NCBI RefSeq assembly: GCF_050632395.1
Contig: NZ_CP192600.1
Location: forward strand, 62,001 to 126,000
DNA length: 64,000 nt
Direction of reading: 5' to 3'
Source of the DNA: JAUYQR01 sp050632395
Lineage (GTDB): Bacteria > Pseudomonadota > Alphaproteobacteria > Rhodobacterales > Rhodobacteraceae
In this document: positions 44,415 to 53,241 of the stretch, one piece after another
Layout of the letters: every line of letters begins with the position of its first letter
Position numbering within the stretch: the stretch's first letter is position 1
The notes under the pieces: generated by a model
Databases searched by the model: none
The model's input: only the letters and a program-made list of their open reading frames with translations
What the model was told of the DNA's origin: nothing
Made by a program: the position numbers and the translations under genes

Positions 44415-45558
44415 CGCGCTGGTGATCGGGGCAGGCCCGGCAGGCCTGATGGCGGCGGAGGAGCTGGCGCGGGCCGGACGTCGGGTGGTGGTCTGCGAAG
44501 CGAAGGCATCGGTCGGGCGCAAGTTCCTGATGGCGGGGAAATCGGGACTGAACGTCACGAAGGACGAAGCCTCCGCGCGGTTTCAGGCGGCTTACGGTGG
44601 CGATTGGCTGGCGCCGATGCTTGCGGCCTTTGGGCCGGGCGAGGTGCAGGCATGGTGCCGGGAGTTGGGGCAGCAGGTCTTTACCGGATCGTCGGGCCGG
44701 GTGTTCCCGGTGGCGATGAAAGCCTCGCCCCTGCTGCGGGCGTGGCTGGCACGGTTGGCAGACCTTGGCGTGGATATCCGCACGCGCTGGCGGTGGGACG
44801 GGTTCGAGGGTGCGGGGTTCCGGTTTCTGGCGCCGGGTGGCGTAGAGGTGCTGCACCCTGCCGTGACCGTGCTGGCGCTGGGCGGGGCAAGCTGGGCGCG
44901 GCTGGGGTCGGATGGCGCATGGGTGCCGTGGCTGCGGGAGCGCGGGGTTGACGTGGCGCCGTGGCAGCCCGCGAATGTGGGGTTTGCGGTCAATTGGTCG
45001 CCGCATATGACGCGGTTCTTTGGTCAGCCGGTGAAAGGCGTGGCGCTGTGTGTCGGCGGGCAGCGGGAGCGAGGTGAATTCAACCTTTCCAGCAAAGGGT
45101 TGGAGGGTGGCGGGATCTATGCGGTCAGCCGTGGCTTGCGCGATGGCGCGGGGCTGGTGCTGGACCTGATGCCGGACGTGCCCGCCGCCGAAGTGGTCGC
45201 ACGGCTGGCGCGGATGCGGGTGGGAGAGACGGCCGCGAACCGGCTGCGCAAACTGGGGCTTTCCGCCGTTGCGGTGGCGTTGATGCAGGAGTTCGGCAGG
45301 GGGCTGCCGCTGACGGCGGTAAAGGCGCTGCCCGTGCGGCTGGCCGGGCCGCGACCGCTGGACGAAGCGATCTCGGTCGCGGGGGGTGTCAGGCGCGAGG
45401 CGGTGACGCAGGGGCTGGAGTTGCGCGCCTTGCCCGGAGTCTTTGTCTGCGGCGAGATGCTGGATTGGGAAGCGCCGACCGGGGGTTACCTGCTGACCGG
45501 GTGTTGGGCGACGGGGCGCTGGGCGGGGCGGGCTGCGGCGCAGGTGAGGGTGGCGTAA
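44407..45558 (+). CDS. YhiN/BaiN-type FAD flavoprotein
   Basis: 383 residues. N-terminal dinucleotide site V-I-G-A-G-P-A-G-L-M-A-A (about 6-17), then V-G-R-K-F-L-M-A-G-K-S-G-L-N, typical of the HI0933/YhiN flavoprotein group, and C-terminal FAD contact D-W-E-A-P-T-G-G-Y-L-L-T-G-C-W-A-T-G. The reaction is unknown for most of this group. It overlaps the channel gene and ends this housekeeping stretch before the polysaccharide locus. Confidence 0.87.
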   Translation: MLDALVIGAGPAGLMAAEELARAGRRVVVCEAKASVGRKFLMAGKSGLNVTKDEASARFQAAYGGDWLAPMLAAFGPGEVQAWCRELGQQVFTGSSGRVFPVAMKASPLLRAWLARLADLGVDIRTRWRWDGFEGAGFRFLAPGGVEVLHPAVTVLALGGASWARLGSDGAWVPWLRERGVDVAPWQPANVGFAVNWSPHMTRFFGQPVKGVALCVGGQRERGEFNLSSKGLEGGGIYAVSRGLRDGAGLVLDLMPDVPAAEVVARLARMRVGETAANRLRKLGLSAVAVALMQEFGRGLPLTAVKALPVRLAGPRPLDEAISVAGGVRREAVTQGLELRALPGVFVCGEMLDWEAPTGGYLLTGCWATGRWAGRAAAQVRVA

Positions 45559-45655
45559 GTGGCGCCCTGCCCCGGTCCTTCCTTCGTTCCACCCTTGTTT
45601 TGCCCCTTCTGTCCCGCAAGAATTAATCTGCCAATCTGAAACCGGAGTGTTTTTC

Positions 45656-47092
45656 ATGCCCACCTTGCATCCCGTCCTGCTGTGCGGCGGCTCTGGCACC
45701 CGGCTTTGGCCCTTGTCGCGCAAGAGTTTTCCCAAGCAGTTCGTGCCGCTGACTGGTAAGCAGACGCTGTTTCAGGCGGCGGCAGCGCGAATGGATGGCG
45801 CGCCGGGGGTGGCGGCGCCGATCGTCATCACCAATTCTGATTTTCGGTTCATCGTGACCGAACAGCTTGCGCTTGCCGGGATCGACCCCGGTGCGATCCT
45901 GATCGAACCAACGGCGCGCAACACGGCGCCGGCGATCCTTGCCGCGGCATTGCACCTGGCCGAGACCGATCCCGACGCGCTGATGCTGGTGATGCCGACC
46001 GACCACGAAATACCGGACACGGCCGCGTTTCGCGCCGCTGTTGCCGAAGGTGTGCTGCGGGCCGAGGCGGGGCAGATCGTCACTTTCGGCATCCAGCCGG
46101 ACCGAGCGGAAACCGGCTATGGCTGGTTGGAGCTTTCCGCGCCGCCGGCCGGTGGCGCGCCGGTGCCGCTGCTGCGCTTTGTCGAGAAGCCCGACGCGGC
46201 CCGGGCCGAGGCGATGCTGGCCGAGGGGCGGTATCTGTGGAACGCGGGGATTTTCCTGATGTCGGTTGGCACGCTTCTGGCCGCGTTCCGCGCCCATGCT
46301 GCGGATTTGCTGGGGCCGGTGAGCGAAGCGGTAACCACGGCGCGGAGCGATCTCGGCTTTCTGCGGCTGGCACCCGGGCCGTGGGGCAAGGCGCGCGAGG
46401 TGTCCATCGACTATGCCGTGATGGAGAAGGCCGCGAACCTTGAGGTGGTGCCGTTCAAAGCCGCTTGGTCTGATCTGGGCGACTGGAACGCTGTGTGGCG
46501 CGACGGGGTGGGCGAGGGCAGCGTGGCGACGCATGGGCCGGTCACCCTTATCGATTGTGAGGGCAGCCTGATCCGGTCGGAAAGCGAGGCGCTGCGGGTG
46601 GTCGGGATCGGATTGCGCGATCTGGTCGTGGTGGCGATGTCCGATGCGGTGCTGGTGGCCGACCGGTCGCGGACGCAGGAGGTCAAGGAGGCCGTTGCCC
46701 GGCTGAAGCAGGACAAGGTGCGGCAGGCCGAGATCTTGCCGCGCGACCATCGGCCGTGGGGCTGGTTCGAGACGCTGGTTCTGGCGGACAGGTTTCAGGT
46801 GAAGCGGATCGTCGTCCATCCGGGCGCATCGCTGAGCCTGCAAAGCCATGTCCACCGCGCCGAACACTGGATTGTCGTGTCGGGCACGGCGAAGGTCACG
46901 GTGGATGGAACGGTTTCGCTGCTGACGGAGAATCAGTCGATCTACGTACCTTTGGGCGCGGTCCACCGGATGGAGAATCCGGGCAAACTGCCGATGGTGC
47001 TGATCGAGATCCAGACCGGTGCGTATCTGGGCGAGGATGACATCATCCGCTACGAGGATGTCTATGCACGGACCGAAGGGGCGAAGGGCTGA
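45656..47092 (+). CDS. manC: Mannose-1-phosphate guanylyltransferase/mannose-6-phosphate isomerase
   Basis: 478 residues from ATG 45656 (CGGAG 8 bases upstream). Bifunctional enzyme making GDP-mannose. The nucleotidyltransferase signature G-G-S-G-T-R-L-W-P-L-S-R is at about 11-22, and the C-terminal cupin isomerase domain (about 370-475) has H-R-A-E-H-W-I-V-V-S-G-T-A. It is the first gene of the polysaccharide locus. A membrane protein of unknown role starts 2 bases later. Confidence 0.95.
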   Translation: MPTLHPVLLCGGSGTRLWPLSRKSFPKQFVPLTGKQTLFQAAAARMDGAPGVAAPIVITNSDFRFIVTEQLALAGIDPGAILIEPTARNTAPAILAAALHLAETDPDALMLVMPTDHEIPDTAAFRAAVAEGVLRAEAGQIVTFGIQPDRAETGYGWLELSAPPAGGAPVPLLRFVEKPDAARAEAMLAEGRYLWNAGIFLMSVGTLLAAFRAHAADLLGPVSEAVTTARSDLGFLRLAPGPWGKAREVSIDYAVMEKAANLEVVPFKAAWSDLGDWNAVWRDGVGEGSVATHGPVTLIDCEGSLIRSESEALRVVGIGLRDLVVVAMSDAVLVADRSRTQEVKEAVARLKQDKVRQAEILPRDHRPWGWFETLVLADRFQVKRIVVHPGASLSLQSHVHRAEHWIVVSGTAKVTVDGTVSLLTENQSIYVPLGAVHRMENPGKLPMVLIEIQTGAYLGEDDIIRYEDVYARTEGAKG

Positions 47093-47094
47093 TC

Positions 47095-47664
47095 GTGGAG
47101 ACGCTTGACTGTGCGCTGCAGCGGTGGTCGCCGGGACTGGGCGACCCGAATGTGATGGGTTGGCTGACGGTGGTGGTCTTTGCGGCTGCGGCGATCGTTA
47201 CCGCAAGGCGCGCGATCAGGGGGCCGTTTGCCGAGGAAACCCGCAGCAGGGAGCGTGCCTTCTGGTGGTTCTCGTCGGTGGTGCTGGCCTGTCTGGCGGT
47301 GAACAAACAGCTTGATCTGCAAACGCTGCTCACCGAGGTCGGCCGCTGCGTTGCCCACGCGCAGGGTTGGTATGAAGACCGCCAAATCGTGCAGCGCAGG
47401 TTCATCGCCGGTGTCATGGTGGGTGGGGTTGTGTTCATGGGCTGGCTGGGATTTCTGTTACGGCGCACAGTGCAGCAAACCGGCCTTGCGGTGTTGGGGC
47501 TTGGCTTCGTGTGCATCTTCGTGGCCGTGCGCGCCGCCGGGTTTCATCATGTCGACACGCTGATCGGGACTGCGGTGGCCGGGCTGCATATGAACTGGCT
47601 TCTGGAGTTACCCGGCCCGATCCTGGTCATGGTGGCCGGTTTGCGCGGTTCCCTGCCGAGTTGA
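47095..47664 (+). CDS. Hypothetical five-helix membrane protein after manC
   Basis: 189 residues from a GTG 2 bases after the manC stop (GAAGGG upstream). Five hydrophobic segments: about 18-38, 58-74, 102-122, 125-145, 155-180. Between helices 2 and 3 is a polar motif V-N-K-Q-L-D-L-Q-T-L-L-T-E-V-G-R. No named family recognised. Coupling to manC hints at a role in polysaccharide export or synthesis, not proven. Confidence 0.7.
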   Translation: METLDCALQRWSPGLGDPNVMGWLTVVVFAAAAIVTARRAIRGPFAEETRSRERAFWWFSSVVLACLAVNKQLDLQTLLTEVGRCVAHAQGWYEDRQIVQRRFIAGVMVGGVVFMGWLGFLLRRTVQQTGLAVLGLGFVCIFVAVRAAGFHHVDTLIGTAVAGLHMNWLLELPGPILVMVAGLRGSLPS

Positions 47665-48229
47665 ACGCGAAGGGTTTGCGGCGAAAACGAATCACTTTGC
47701 ACGGTTCAGCGCCGCCGTAACGCGGAACGCGGGCGGCTTTGGAGGATTTGTTCAAAATTTGATCAGTGACAGAAAAAGTGAACAAAAAATTGATCGTTTC
47801 CACATCCTCAACAATGGCATGAGGTTACCGCGGCACTAGGCTTTTGCTGCACGCGCGATGGCTAGATCGCAGGATTCGACCGCTTGTCGAAATGTGGCGA
47901 ATTTCGTTTGAAATCGGGCAGAAAAAAGGCGTCAAGCACAAATGCCCGGAGGGCGCCAGCTTCGGCAGGCTTTCGCGGGATTACCCTTCGTCTGGTAACA
48001 GAGGGCACCGAACACACAACCATAGCGTGTAAATATTTGAAATGAAACCCTTTTTGCGCGTGTGGGTCTTGGCGGCCACATTGCCTGCCCAAAGCGGAGG
48101 TGCTACATGAAGGGACAAGTTGTTCGGCGAACCCTATAGGTCGCAAGTTCAGATTTAAGTCGAAAAAGTGTCCTGCGTTTTCAGGATTGGTGTCGTTGGT
48201 AGCTGAGGCCCCTTCTGGGAGGTTTGTTG
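47665..48229. other. 565-base AT-richer gap before the sugar transferase
   Basis: No convincing gene. It is richer in A/T than its surroundings. At 47755-47795 there are near-repeats: AAATTTGATC and AAATTGATC flank a tandem AGTGACAGAAAA/AGTGAACAAAAA. This looks like a regulator-binding region for the polysaccharide genes. A 62-codon frame at 47844-48032 has no ribosome binding site or recognisable product. Confidence 0.5.
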
Positions 48230-48922
48230 ATGACTGTGCGCATTAAGGCTGGGGCGGTAGATTTTGACCGCGCACGCATTGAGCCGAGAGAGGCATGGTT
48301 GTTGCCGCGCCGCGAGCGGCTGTATCGCCGGACGTTCAAGCGATTGATCGACATCGTGTTCGTTTTGCTGATCACACCGTTCGTTCTGCCTATGGTTCTG
48401 GCCTTGTGCGTTCTGATTGCACTGGATGGATCGTCCCCGTTTTACACGCAACTTCGCGTTGGCAAGGGTGGTCGCGTTTTCCGGCTGTGGAAGCTGCGCA
48501 GCATGGTGCCGGACGCCGACGAACGGCTGGCCCGGCATCTGGCGGACAATGAAGCGGCCCGCATGGAGTGGAACGCCTACCAGAAACTTGCGTCCGACCC
48601 GCGGATCACGACGCTGGGCCTAGCCTTGCGCAAAACTTCTTTCGACGAACTGCCGCAGCTTTGGAACGTGCTGAAGGGCGACATGAGTTTGGTCGGGCCG
48701 CGCCCGATGATGCCAGAGCAGCGGGACCTTTACCCCGGCCACGCGTATTATGCGCTTCGCCCCGGTGTGACTGGCCCGTGGCAGGTGTCAGACCGCAATA
48801 CTGCAACTTTCGCCCAGCGCGCAGAATTCGACACGGCTTACGAGCGCAATGTCTCATTCGCGACGGACATGAGGCTTCTGATTGCTACTGTCGGAGTCGT
48901 GCTGCGCGGAACCGGGCAGTAA
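48230..48922 (+). CDS. Priming sugar-phosphate transferase (bacterial sugar transferase)
   Basis: 230 residues from ATG 48230 with GGGAGG 7 bases upstream; TTG codons just before are not needed. One N-terminal membrane helix (about 33-55, V-F-V-L-L-I-T-P-F-V), then the PF02397-type domain: FRLWKLRSMVPDADERL, T-S-F-D-E-L-P-Q-L-W-N-V-L-K-G-D-M-S-L-V-G-P-R-P. It transfers a hexose phosphate to undecaprenyl phosphate, the first step of polysaccharide repeat assembly. Its end overlaps a small opposite-strand gene by 38 bases. Confidence 0.93.
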   Translation: MTVRIKAGAVDFDRARIEPREAWLLPRRERLYRRTFKRLIDIVFVLLITPFVLPMVLALCVLIALDGSSPFYTQLRVGKGGRVFRLWKLRSMVPDADERLARHLADNEAARMEWNAYQKLASDPRITTLGLALRKTSFDELPQLWNVLKGDMSLVGPRPMMPEQRDLYPGHAYYALRPGVTGPWQVSDRNTATFAQRAEFDTAYERNVSFATDMRLLIATVGVVLRGTGQ

Positions 48923-49109
48923 TCGACTGCGGCATGACGGATCTGCCCCTGGCGATGGCCACAGCAATCATCAATTCAAGCACGAGGATGGCAGTCCCGG
49001 TTGCTACGTAGCCGAGGGCCGCGACCCAGAATGGCTGGCCAATCATCGCAAGCGTTACGGAAACGGTGCCGCCAGCGACCATGCTGATGAGAAGCAATCC
49101 AACGATCAT
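48885..49109 (-). CDS. Small two-helix membrane protein A
   Basis: 74 residues from ATG 49109, preceded by GGGAGG with 5-base spacing; a TTG-started frame to 49127 includes that binding site and is rejected. Two or three hydrophobic segments (about 1-20 and 28-52) and a basic Arg-rich tail. It resembles the 75-residue protein at 49290 in size, helix placement and G-T spacing, so the two may be paralogues. It lies on the minus strand inside the polysaccharide locus. No known family. Confidence 0.65.
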   Translation of the reverse strand: MIVGLLLISMVAGGTVSVTLAMIGQPFWVAALGYVATGTAILVLELMIAVAIARGRSVMPQSITARFRAARLRQ

Positions 49110-49210
49110 TCCAGCCTCCCAAGACAATCGTCCCGCAACAACGCCGCGCGAGCAGCCAACATCACAGACACAACCTTAGCGACCTGAAACCGAAATCATA
49201 TCGGTTTACT

Positions 49211-49227
49211 GATCGCTTAAGCGGATC
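49211..49227. promoter_or_regulatory. Palindrome CGCTTAAGCG between the small membrane genes
   Basis: A perfect 10-base palindrome CGCTTAAGCG (49214-49223) lies inside the longer symmetrical GATCGCTTAAGCGGATC. It is about 100 bases upstream of small protein A and downstream of small protein B. It could be an operator; no binding protein is identifiable. Confidence 0.35.
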
Positions 49228-49289
49228 ATGGCTTAGGGTGACAGCTATTGTTTAACGGATTCTTGCCGATAGCGCTGAATTCGCGCGAT

Positions 49290-49517
49290 TCAGGACCCGA
49301 CAGTGTTGCCAGAACGCCCAACAATGGGGGAAATCGCATCGGATTTCGCTTCGCCCGTTGCGGAGAAGGCTGCTGCAACCAGCGTGAGGATCATTCCGAG
49401 CGTGCCGCCAAGCATGTAAAAGAGAATCACCGCGAGGAGCGAGTATCCCAAAAAGGCCGCCGTTCCTGCGGAAGCGACGGCAAGGATGATCGCCATAAAC
49501 ATGTTGCCTGCGAGCAT
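49290..49517 (-). CDS. Small two-helix membrane protein B
   Basis: 75 residues from ATG 49517 (AAGGA about 9-10 bases upstream); a frame start at 49538 has no site. Hydrophobic segments at about 7-27 and 32-55, then a short polar tail. Near-identical length and similar helix pattern to protein A, 180 bases away on the same strand. Probably made together with the polysaccharide machinery, but function is unknown. Confidence 0.65.
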   Translation of the reverse strand: MLAGNMFMAIILAVASAGTAAFLGYSLLAVILFYMLGGTLGMILTLVAAAFSATGEAKSDAISPIVGRSGNTVGS

Positions 49518-49780
49518 GAGCGATTTTCCTTCAACCATCGGATACGGCTTGACGTGTTAGAAGTCTGGCTGCTGGTCGTGGCAAAATTAGGGCAGCGATT
49601 GGTGGAGAACGCGGCGGCGAAATCATGCCAGCAGCACAGACGTACGGACGGCAGTTGCACGGGACAACGTCCGGGCCAAAGCCAGCCAGCGACAAGGCTA
49701 CAAAACAAGCCCAGATCGCGCCTTCCTTTTGCCTTTGCCAGGTAGCATGGTGTCGGCTGCACCGGGACCGGAGAAGCCAG

Positions 49781-51574
49781 TTGATCGACGTCTATCGGAA
49801 GATTTTTTCCCTGCTTGAAGCGGGCGAGCGGCGGCGGTTCTGGCTTTTGAGCCTGATGATGATCGCGATGGCGCTTGTCGAAATGGTGGGCATCTCTTCC
49901 GTGCTTGTTCTTTTGCAGGTGCTCTCAGATCCTTCGTCCGTTGCAGAAAGCAGAGTGTTCTCGGCGATTTTTGACATGTTGGGTTTTTCCAGCATCTTCG
50001 CATTCCAAGTCTGCTTTGCTCTGGCGGTGACAGCACTGGTGCTGATCGGGCTGGTAGTGAAAGCATCGGGCACCTACGCCTTGGTCAGCTATTCGAACAT
50101 GCTGGGCTATTCGATTTCCAGCCGACTTCTAAGTGCATACATGCATCAGCCCTACGGCTGGTTCTTGAACCGCAACAGCGCAGAGGTCGGCAAGAACGTT
50201 CTTGGCGAGGTTGACCGTCTTGTGAGCTCTGTGTTGACGCCGCTTTTTCGGCTTACCGCCAGCGCAATGCTTGTCGCTGTGATCGTGGGGTTCCTGCTGC
50301 TTGTTGATCCTGTCGTTACCAGCATTTCGTTTGGTATCATCGGTGGCAGCTACGCGTTGATCTACCTAAAGCTGCGCGAGAAGCTGCGCCGGACCGGGGA
50401 AGAGATGATGCGCGCATTCGCGGACCGCTTTAAGGTTTCGCAGGAGGCAACTGGCGGGATCAAGGATGTAAAGCTGCTTGGCTTGGAAGACGATTATACC
50501 CGGATTTACAGGATCGCCGCACATCGCAGTGCCAAGGGTCAGGCCACAGTCGGGATCATTTCTGAACTGCCTCGTTTTGCACTGGAAGGAATCACGTTTG
50601 CAGCCCTGTTGGGGATAATCCTGCTGCTGCTGCTGCGCAGTGGCGGCAACATTGCCGATATCGTGCCGTTGCTCGGCATACTGGCGTTTTCGGTGATGAG
50701 ACTGCTGCCCGCATTGCAGCAGATTTATCATGCCTTGGCCACAATCCGCGGCGGACTGGCGGTGCTCGACGAAATCTCTACGGACTATGCTTCGGCGATG
50801 TCCTCTCGGATGCCGTCCCAGGCACCACAGCCGGCGTTGCATCTGGAGCATTCGCTGGAGTTGTCGGGGATTAAGTTCACCTATGCGCAAGCGGCCCGAC
50901 CCGCGCTTTTGGGGTTGGATGTGATTATCCCTGCCCGAACGACCGTGGGGATCGTTGGGGGCACAGGGGCAGGCAAGACCACGCTGGTCGACGTGGTGCT
51001 GGGACTTTTGACCCCCGATGGCGGCGAGATCAGGGTGGACGGAACGCTGGTGACCCCCGCCAATATCCGCGCCTGGCAGAAGACCCTTGGCTATGTGCCA
51101 CAGTCGATCTTCCTGACCGACGACACGATCGCCGCTAACATCGCCTTTGGTGTACCGAACGAGCAGATTGATATGGCCGCGGTGGAACGCGCGGCCCGCG
51201 CGGCTGCGCTGCATGACTTTGTGAAAAGCGATCTTGCCGATGGCTATAAGACAATAGTGGGCGAGCGCGGTGTCAGGCTGTCGGGTGGGCAACGCCAAAG
51301 GATCGGAATTGCCCGCGCGCTTTACCGCGACCCGACGCTTCTGATCATGGACGAGGCGACCTCCGCGCTGGACAACATCACCGAGCGGGTGGTTATGGAG
51401 GCGGTGCAGAACATACGGGCCGACAAGACTATCATCCTGATTGCCCACCGGCTGAGCACGGTCAGATCCTGCGACATCATCTTTTTGATGGACAAAGGTC
51501 GGATCGCAGCCCGTGGTACCTATGATCAACTTGTGGCGGACAATGAAACTTTCCGGAGGATGGCTACACATTAG
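49781..51574 (+). CDS. ABC transporter, membrane-ATPase fusion (flippase candidate)
   Basis: 597 residues from a TTG at 49781 with GGAG 8 bases before it; the frame opens earlier at 49625. Six membrane helices (about 20-320), then an ATPase domain: V-G-G-T-G-A-G-K-T-T (about 392-401), L-S-G-G-Q-R-Q-R-I, and L-L-I-M-D-E-A-T-S-A-L-D. It resembles MsbA/PglK-type half transporters that flip lipid-linked sugars. In this locus it could flip undecaprenyl-linked repeats. The TTG start is the best supported by binding site but not certain. Confidence 0.87.
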   Translation: MIDVYRKIFSLLEAGERRRFWLLSLMMIAMALVEMVGISSVLVLLQVLSDPSSVAESRVFSAIFDMLGFSSIFAFQVCFALAVTALVLIGLVVKASGTYALVSYSNMLGYSISSRLLSAYMHQPYGWFLNRNSAEVGKNVLGEVDRLVSSVLTPLFRLTASAMLVAVIVGFLLLVDPVVTSISFGIIGGSYALIYLKLREKLRRTGEEMMRAFADRFKVSQEATGGIKDVKLLGLEDDYTRIYRIAAHRSAKGQATVGIISELPRFALEGITFAALLGIILLLLLRSGGNIADIVPLLGILAFSVMRLLPALQQIYHALATIRGGLAVLDEISTDYASAMSSRMPSQAPQPALHLEHSLELSGIKFTYAQAARPALLGLDVIIPARTTVGIVGGTGAGKTTLVDVVLGLLTPDGGEIRVDGTLVTPANIRAWQKTLGYVPQSIFLTDDTIAANIAFGVPNEQIDMAAVERAARAAALHDFVKSDLADGYKTIVGERGVRLSGGQRQRIGIARALYRDPTLLIMDEATSALDNITERVVMEAVQNIRADKTIILIAHRLSTVRSCDIIFLMDKGRIAARGTYDQLVADNETFRRMATH

Positions 51575-51639
51575 GAAGGGAAACCCGGCTTGAATGCCAC
51601 GAGCGTGTCGCCCTAAGTGGCGCGGTCGGCGTTCAGATT

Positions 51640-53181
51640 GTGACGAGCCCCCTTCCATCAGCCTTAGTGACCCAGATGCCCAACAGTTTTGCGTATTTAG
51701 TGCTGATGACCTGGCCGTTGGTGGCGCTGGTCCTGTTTCGCCTGCTGCCGGTGCCTAAAGCCCTGGTGTGGACGCTCTTGGGCGGGTTCTTGCTGTTACC
51801 GTCGGGAACAAACTTTGACTTGCCGATGCTGCCGGTAATGGACAAGTCGTCGATACCAAACATCAGTGCGCTTTTGATGTGCCTGATCTTCGGACGAAAA
51901 CCTGCGGCAGATGCCGACGCGGGAGTTGGCTCGGAGCGCCGGGGACATTGGGTTGTGAAAGCTGTTCTTGGCGTGCTTTTGCTGGCGCCATTTTTTACGG
52001 TGTACCATAACCCTGAGCCGCTATCCTTCGGCCCTTTGACGCTGCCCGGACTGCGTCTATATGACGCGGTTACGATAATCCTCGGCATCCTGATCTCACT
52101 CATTCCGTTCTTTCTGGCATTGCGGTACCTCGGTACCGTCGAGGATCAGATCTACGTTTTGAAGGCGTTTGCGATTGCGGGGCTGCTGTATTCCCTGCCG
52201 GTGCTGTTTGAAGTGCGGTTCAGCCCACAGCTTCACACCTGGATCTACGGCTTTTTCCCCCACGATTTCTTCCAACACATGCGCGACGGCGGATACAGGC
52301 CGGTGGTCTTTCTTAACCACGGGCTGATGATCGGAAGCTTTTATTGCATGGCGACGCTTGCGGCCTTGGTGCTGTGGCGGGAGGCGCTGCGAACGGATAA
52401 AGTTGCGACGGGGTGGCTGTTCTCGGTGGTCTGGCTGATCGGGGTACTTATCATCTCGAAGAACCTGGGCGCACTGGTGATCACGGTCACCATAGGCGTG
52501 TTGATCCTGTTCACTGGACGGCGAGTTCAGGTCTTCGCAGCCGTCATTGTGGCATCGCTGCTGATCCTTTACCCTGCATTGCGTACCTCGGGGGTGGTCC
52601 CCACAACGACGATCCTTGGGGCTGCCCAAAGCGTAAGCGAGGAAAGGGCTTCCTCCCTACAGTTCCGGTTCGACAACGAAGCGGCGTTGATGGCGCGGGC
52701 GAACGAAAAGCCCGCGTTTGGCTGGGGCAGTTGGGGACGAAACCAGATCTACGACCCCGATTCCGGACGGCAGACGAGTGTAACCGATGGTCTTTGGATC
52801 ATCCTGATCGGGACGTATGGATGGATGGGATATGCCGCACATTTCGGGCTTTTGACCATGGGCATCTGGTTCGCGATGGGACGTCACGGGATGGTCAGCC
52901 CATCGATGGTGACACCGGGTCTGATGATGCTGTTGAGCGGGATGCTGGTGGATTTTATCCCGAACGGGTGGCTGTTGCCGTATGTATGGTTGCTGGCGGG
53001 GTCGTTGACCGGGTCGATGATGCGGGGTAGCGAGCGGCGTGATCTTTCTGCGGATAACCTTGCCAGAGCGCCCGCTTTTGGTGCCCGCACCGCGCCGCCG
53101 GCGTGGTTGGCGCAGGGGGCCTCGCCGCGCGCCCGGCGTAGCGATCGCCAGCCAGAGGCGCGTTCCAGCCGGACACGGTAA
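51640..53181 (+). CDS. Polysaccharide polymerase/ligase-like membrane protein (Wzy-type)
   Basis: 513 residues with about 10-12 membrane segments and one large periplasmic loop (about 330-385, with R-F-D-N-E-A-A-L-M-A-R-A-N-E-K-P-A-F-G-W-G), the O-antigen ligase/polymerase layout. The C-terminal about 50 residues are Arg/Ser-rich and cytoplasmic. Sequence conservation in this group is low, so the call rests on topology, loop and location. GTG 51640 and ATG 51676 are both possible starts. Confidence 0.7.
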   Translation: MTSPLPSALVTQMPNSFAYLVLMTWPLVALVLFRLLPVPKALVWTLLGGFLLLPSGTNFDLPMLPVMDKSSIPNISALLMCLIFGRKPAADADAGVGSERRGHWVVKAVLGVLLLAPFFTVYHNPEPLSFGPLTLPGLRLYDAVTIILGILISLIPFFLALRYLGTVEDQIYVLKAFAIAGLLYSLPVLFEVRFSPQLHTWIYGFFPHDFFQHMRDGGYRPVVFLNHGLMIGSFYCMATLAALVLWREALRTDKVATGWLFSVVWLIGVLIISKNLGALVITVTIGVLILFTGRRVQVFAAVIVASLLILYPALRTSGVVPTTTILGAAQSVSEERASSLQFRFDNEAALMARANEKPAFGWGSWGRNQIYDPDSGRQTSVTDGLWIILIGTYGWMGYAAHFGLLTMGIWFAMGRHGMVSPSMVTPGLMMLLSGMLVDFIPNGWLLPYVWLLAGSLTGSMMRGSERRDLSADNLARAPAFGARTAPPAWLAQGASPRARRSDRQPEARSSRTR

Positions 53182-53241
53182 CCGGTCGCGACTGGGCAGC
53201 TTCAGCCGATAAAGAGCCAGACAGTCGGCTGGAGCCAGCCT

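Noticed and set aside
47844..48032. A 62-codon frame in the gap before the priming transferase
   Set aside because: No binding site, no hydrophobic or domain pattern, and an AT-rich regulatory setting.
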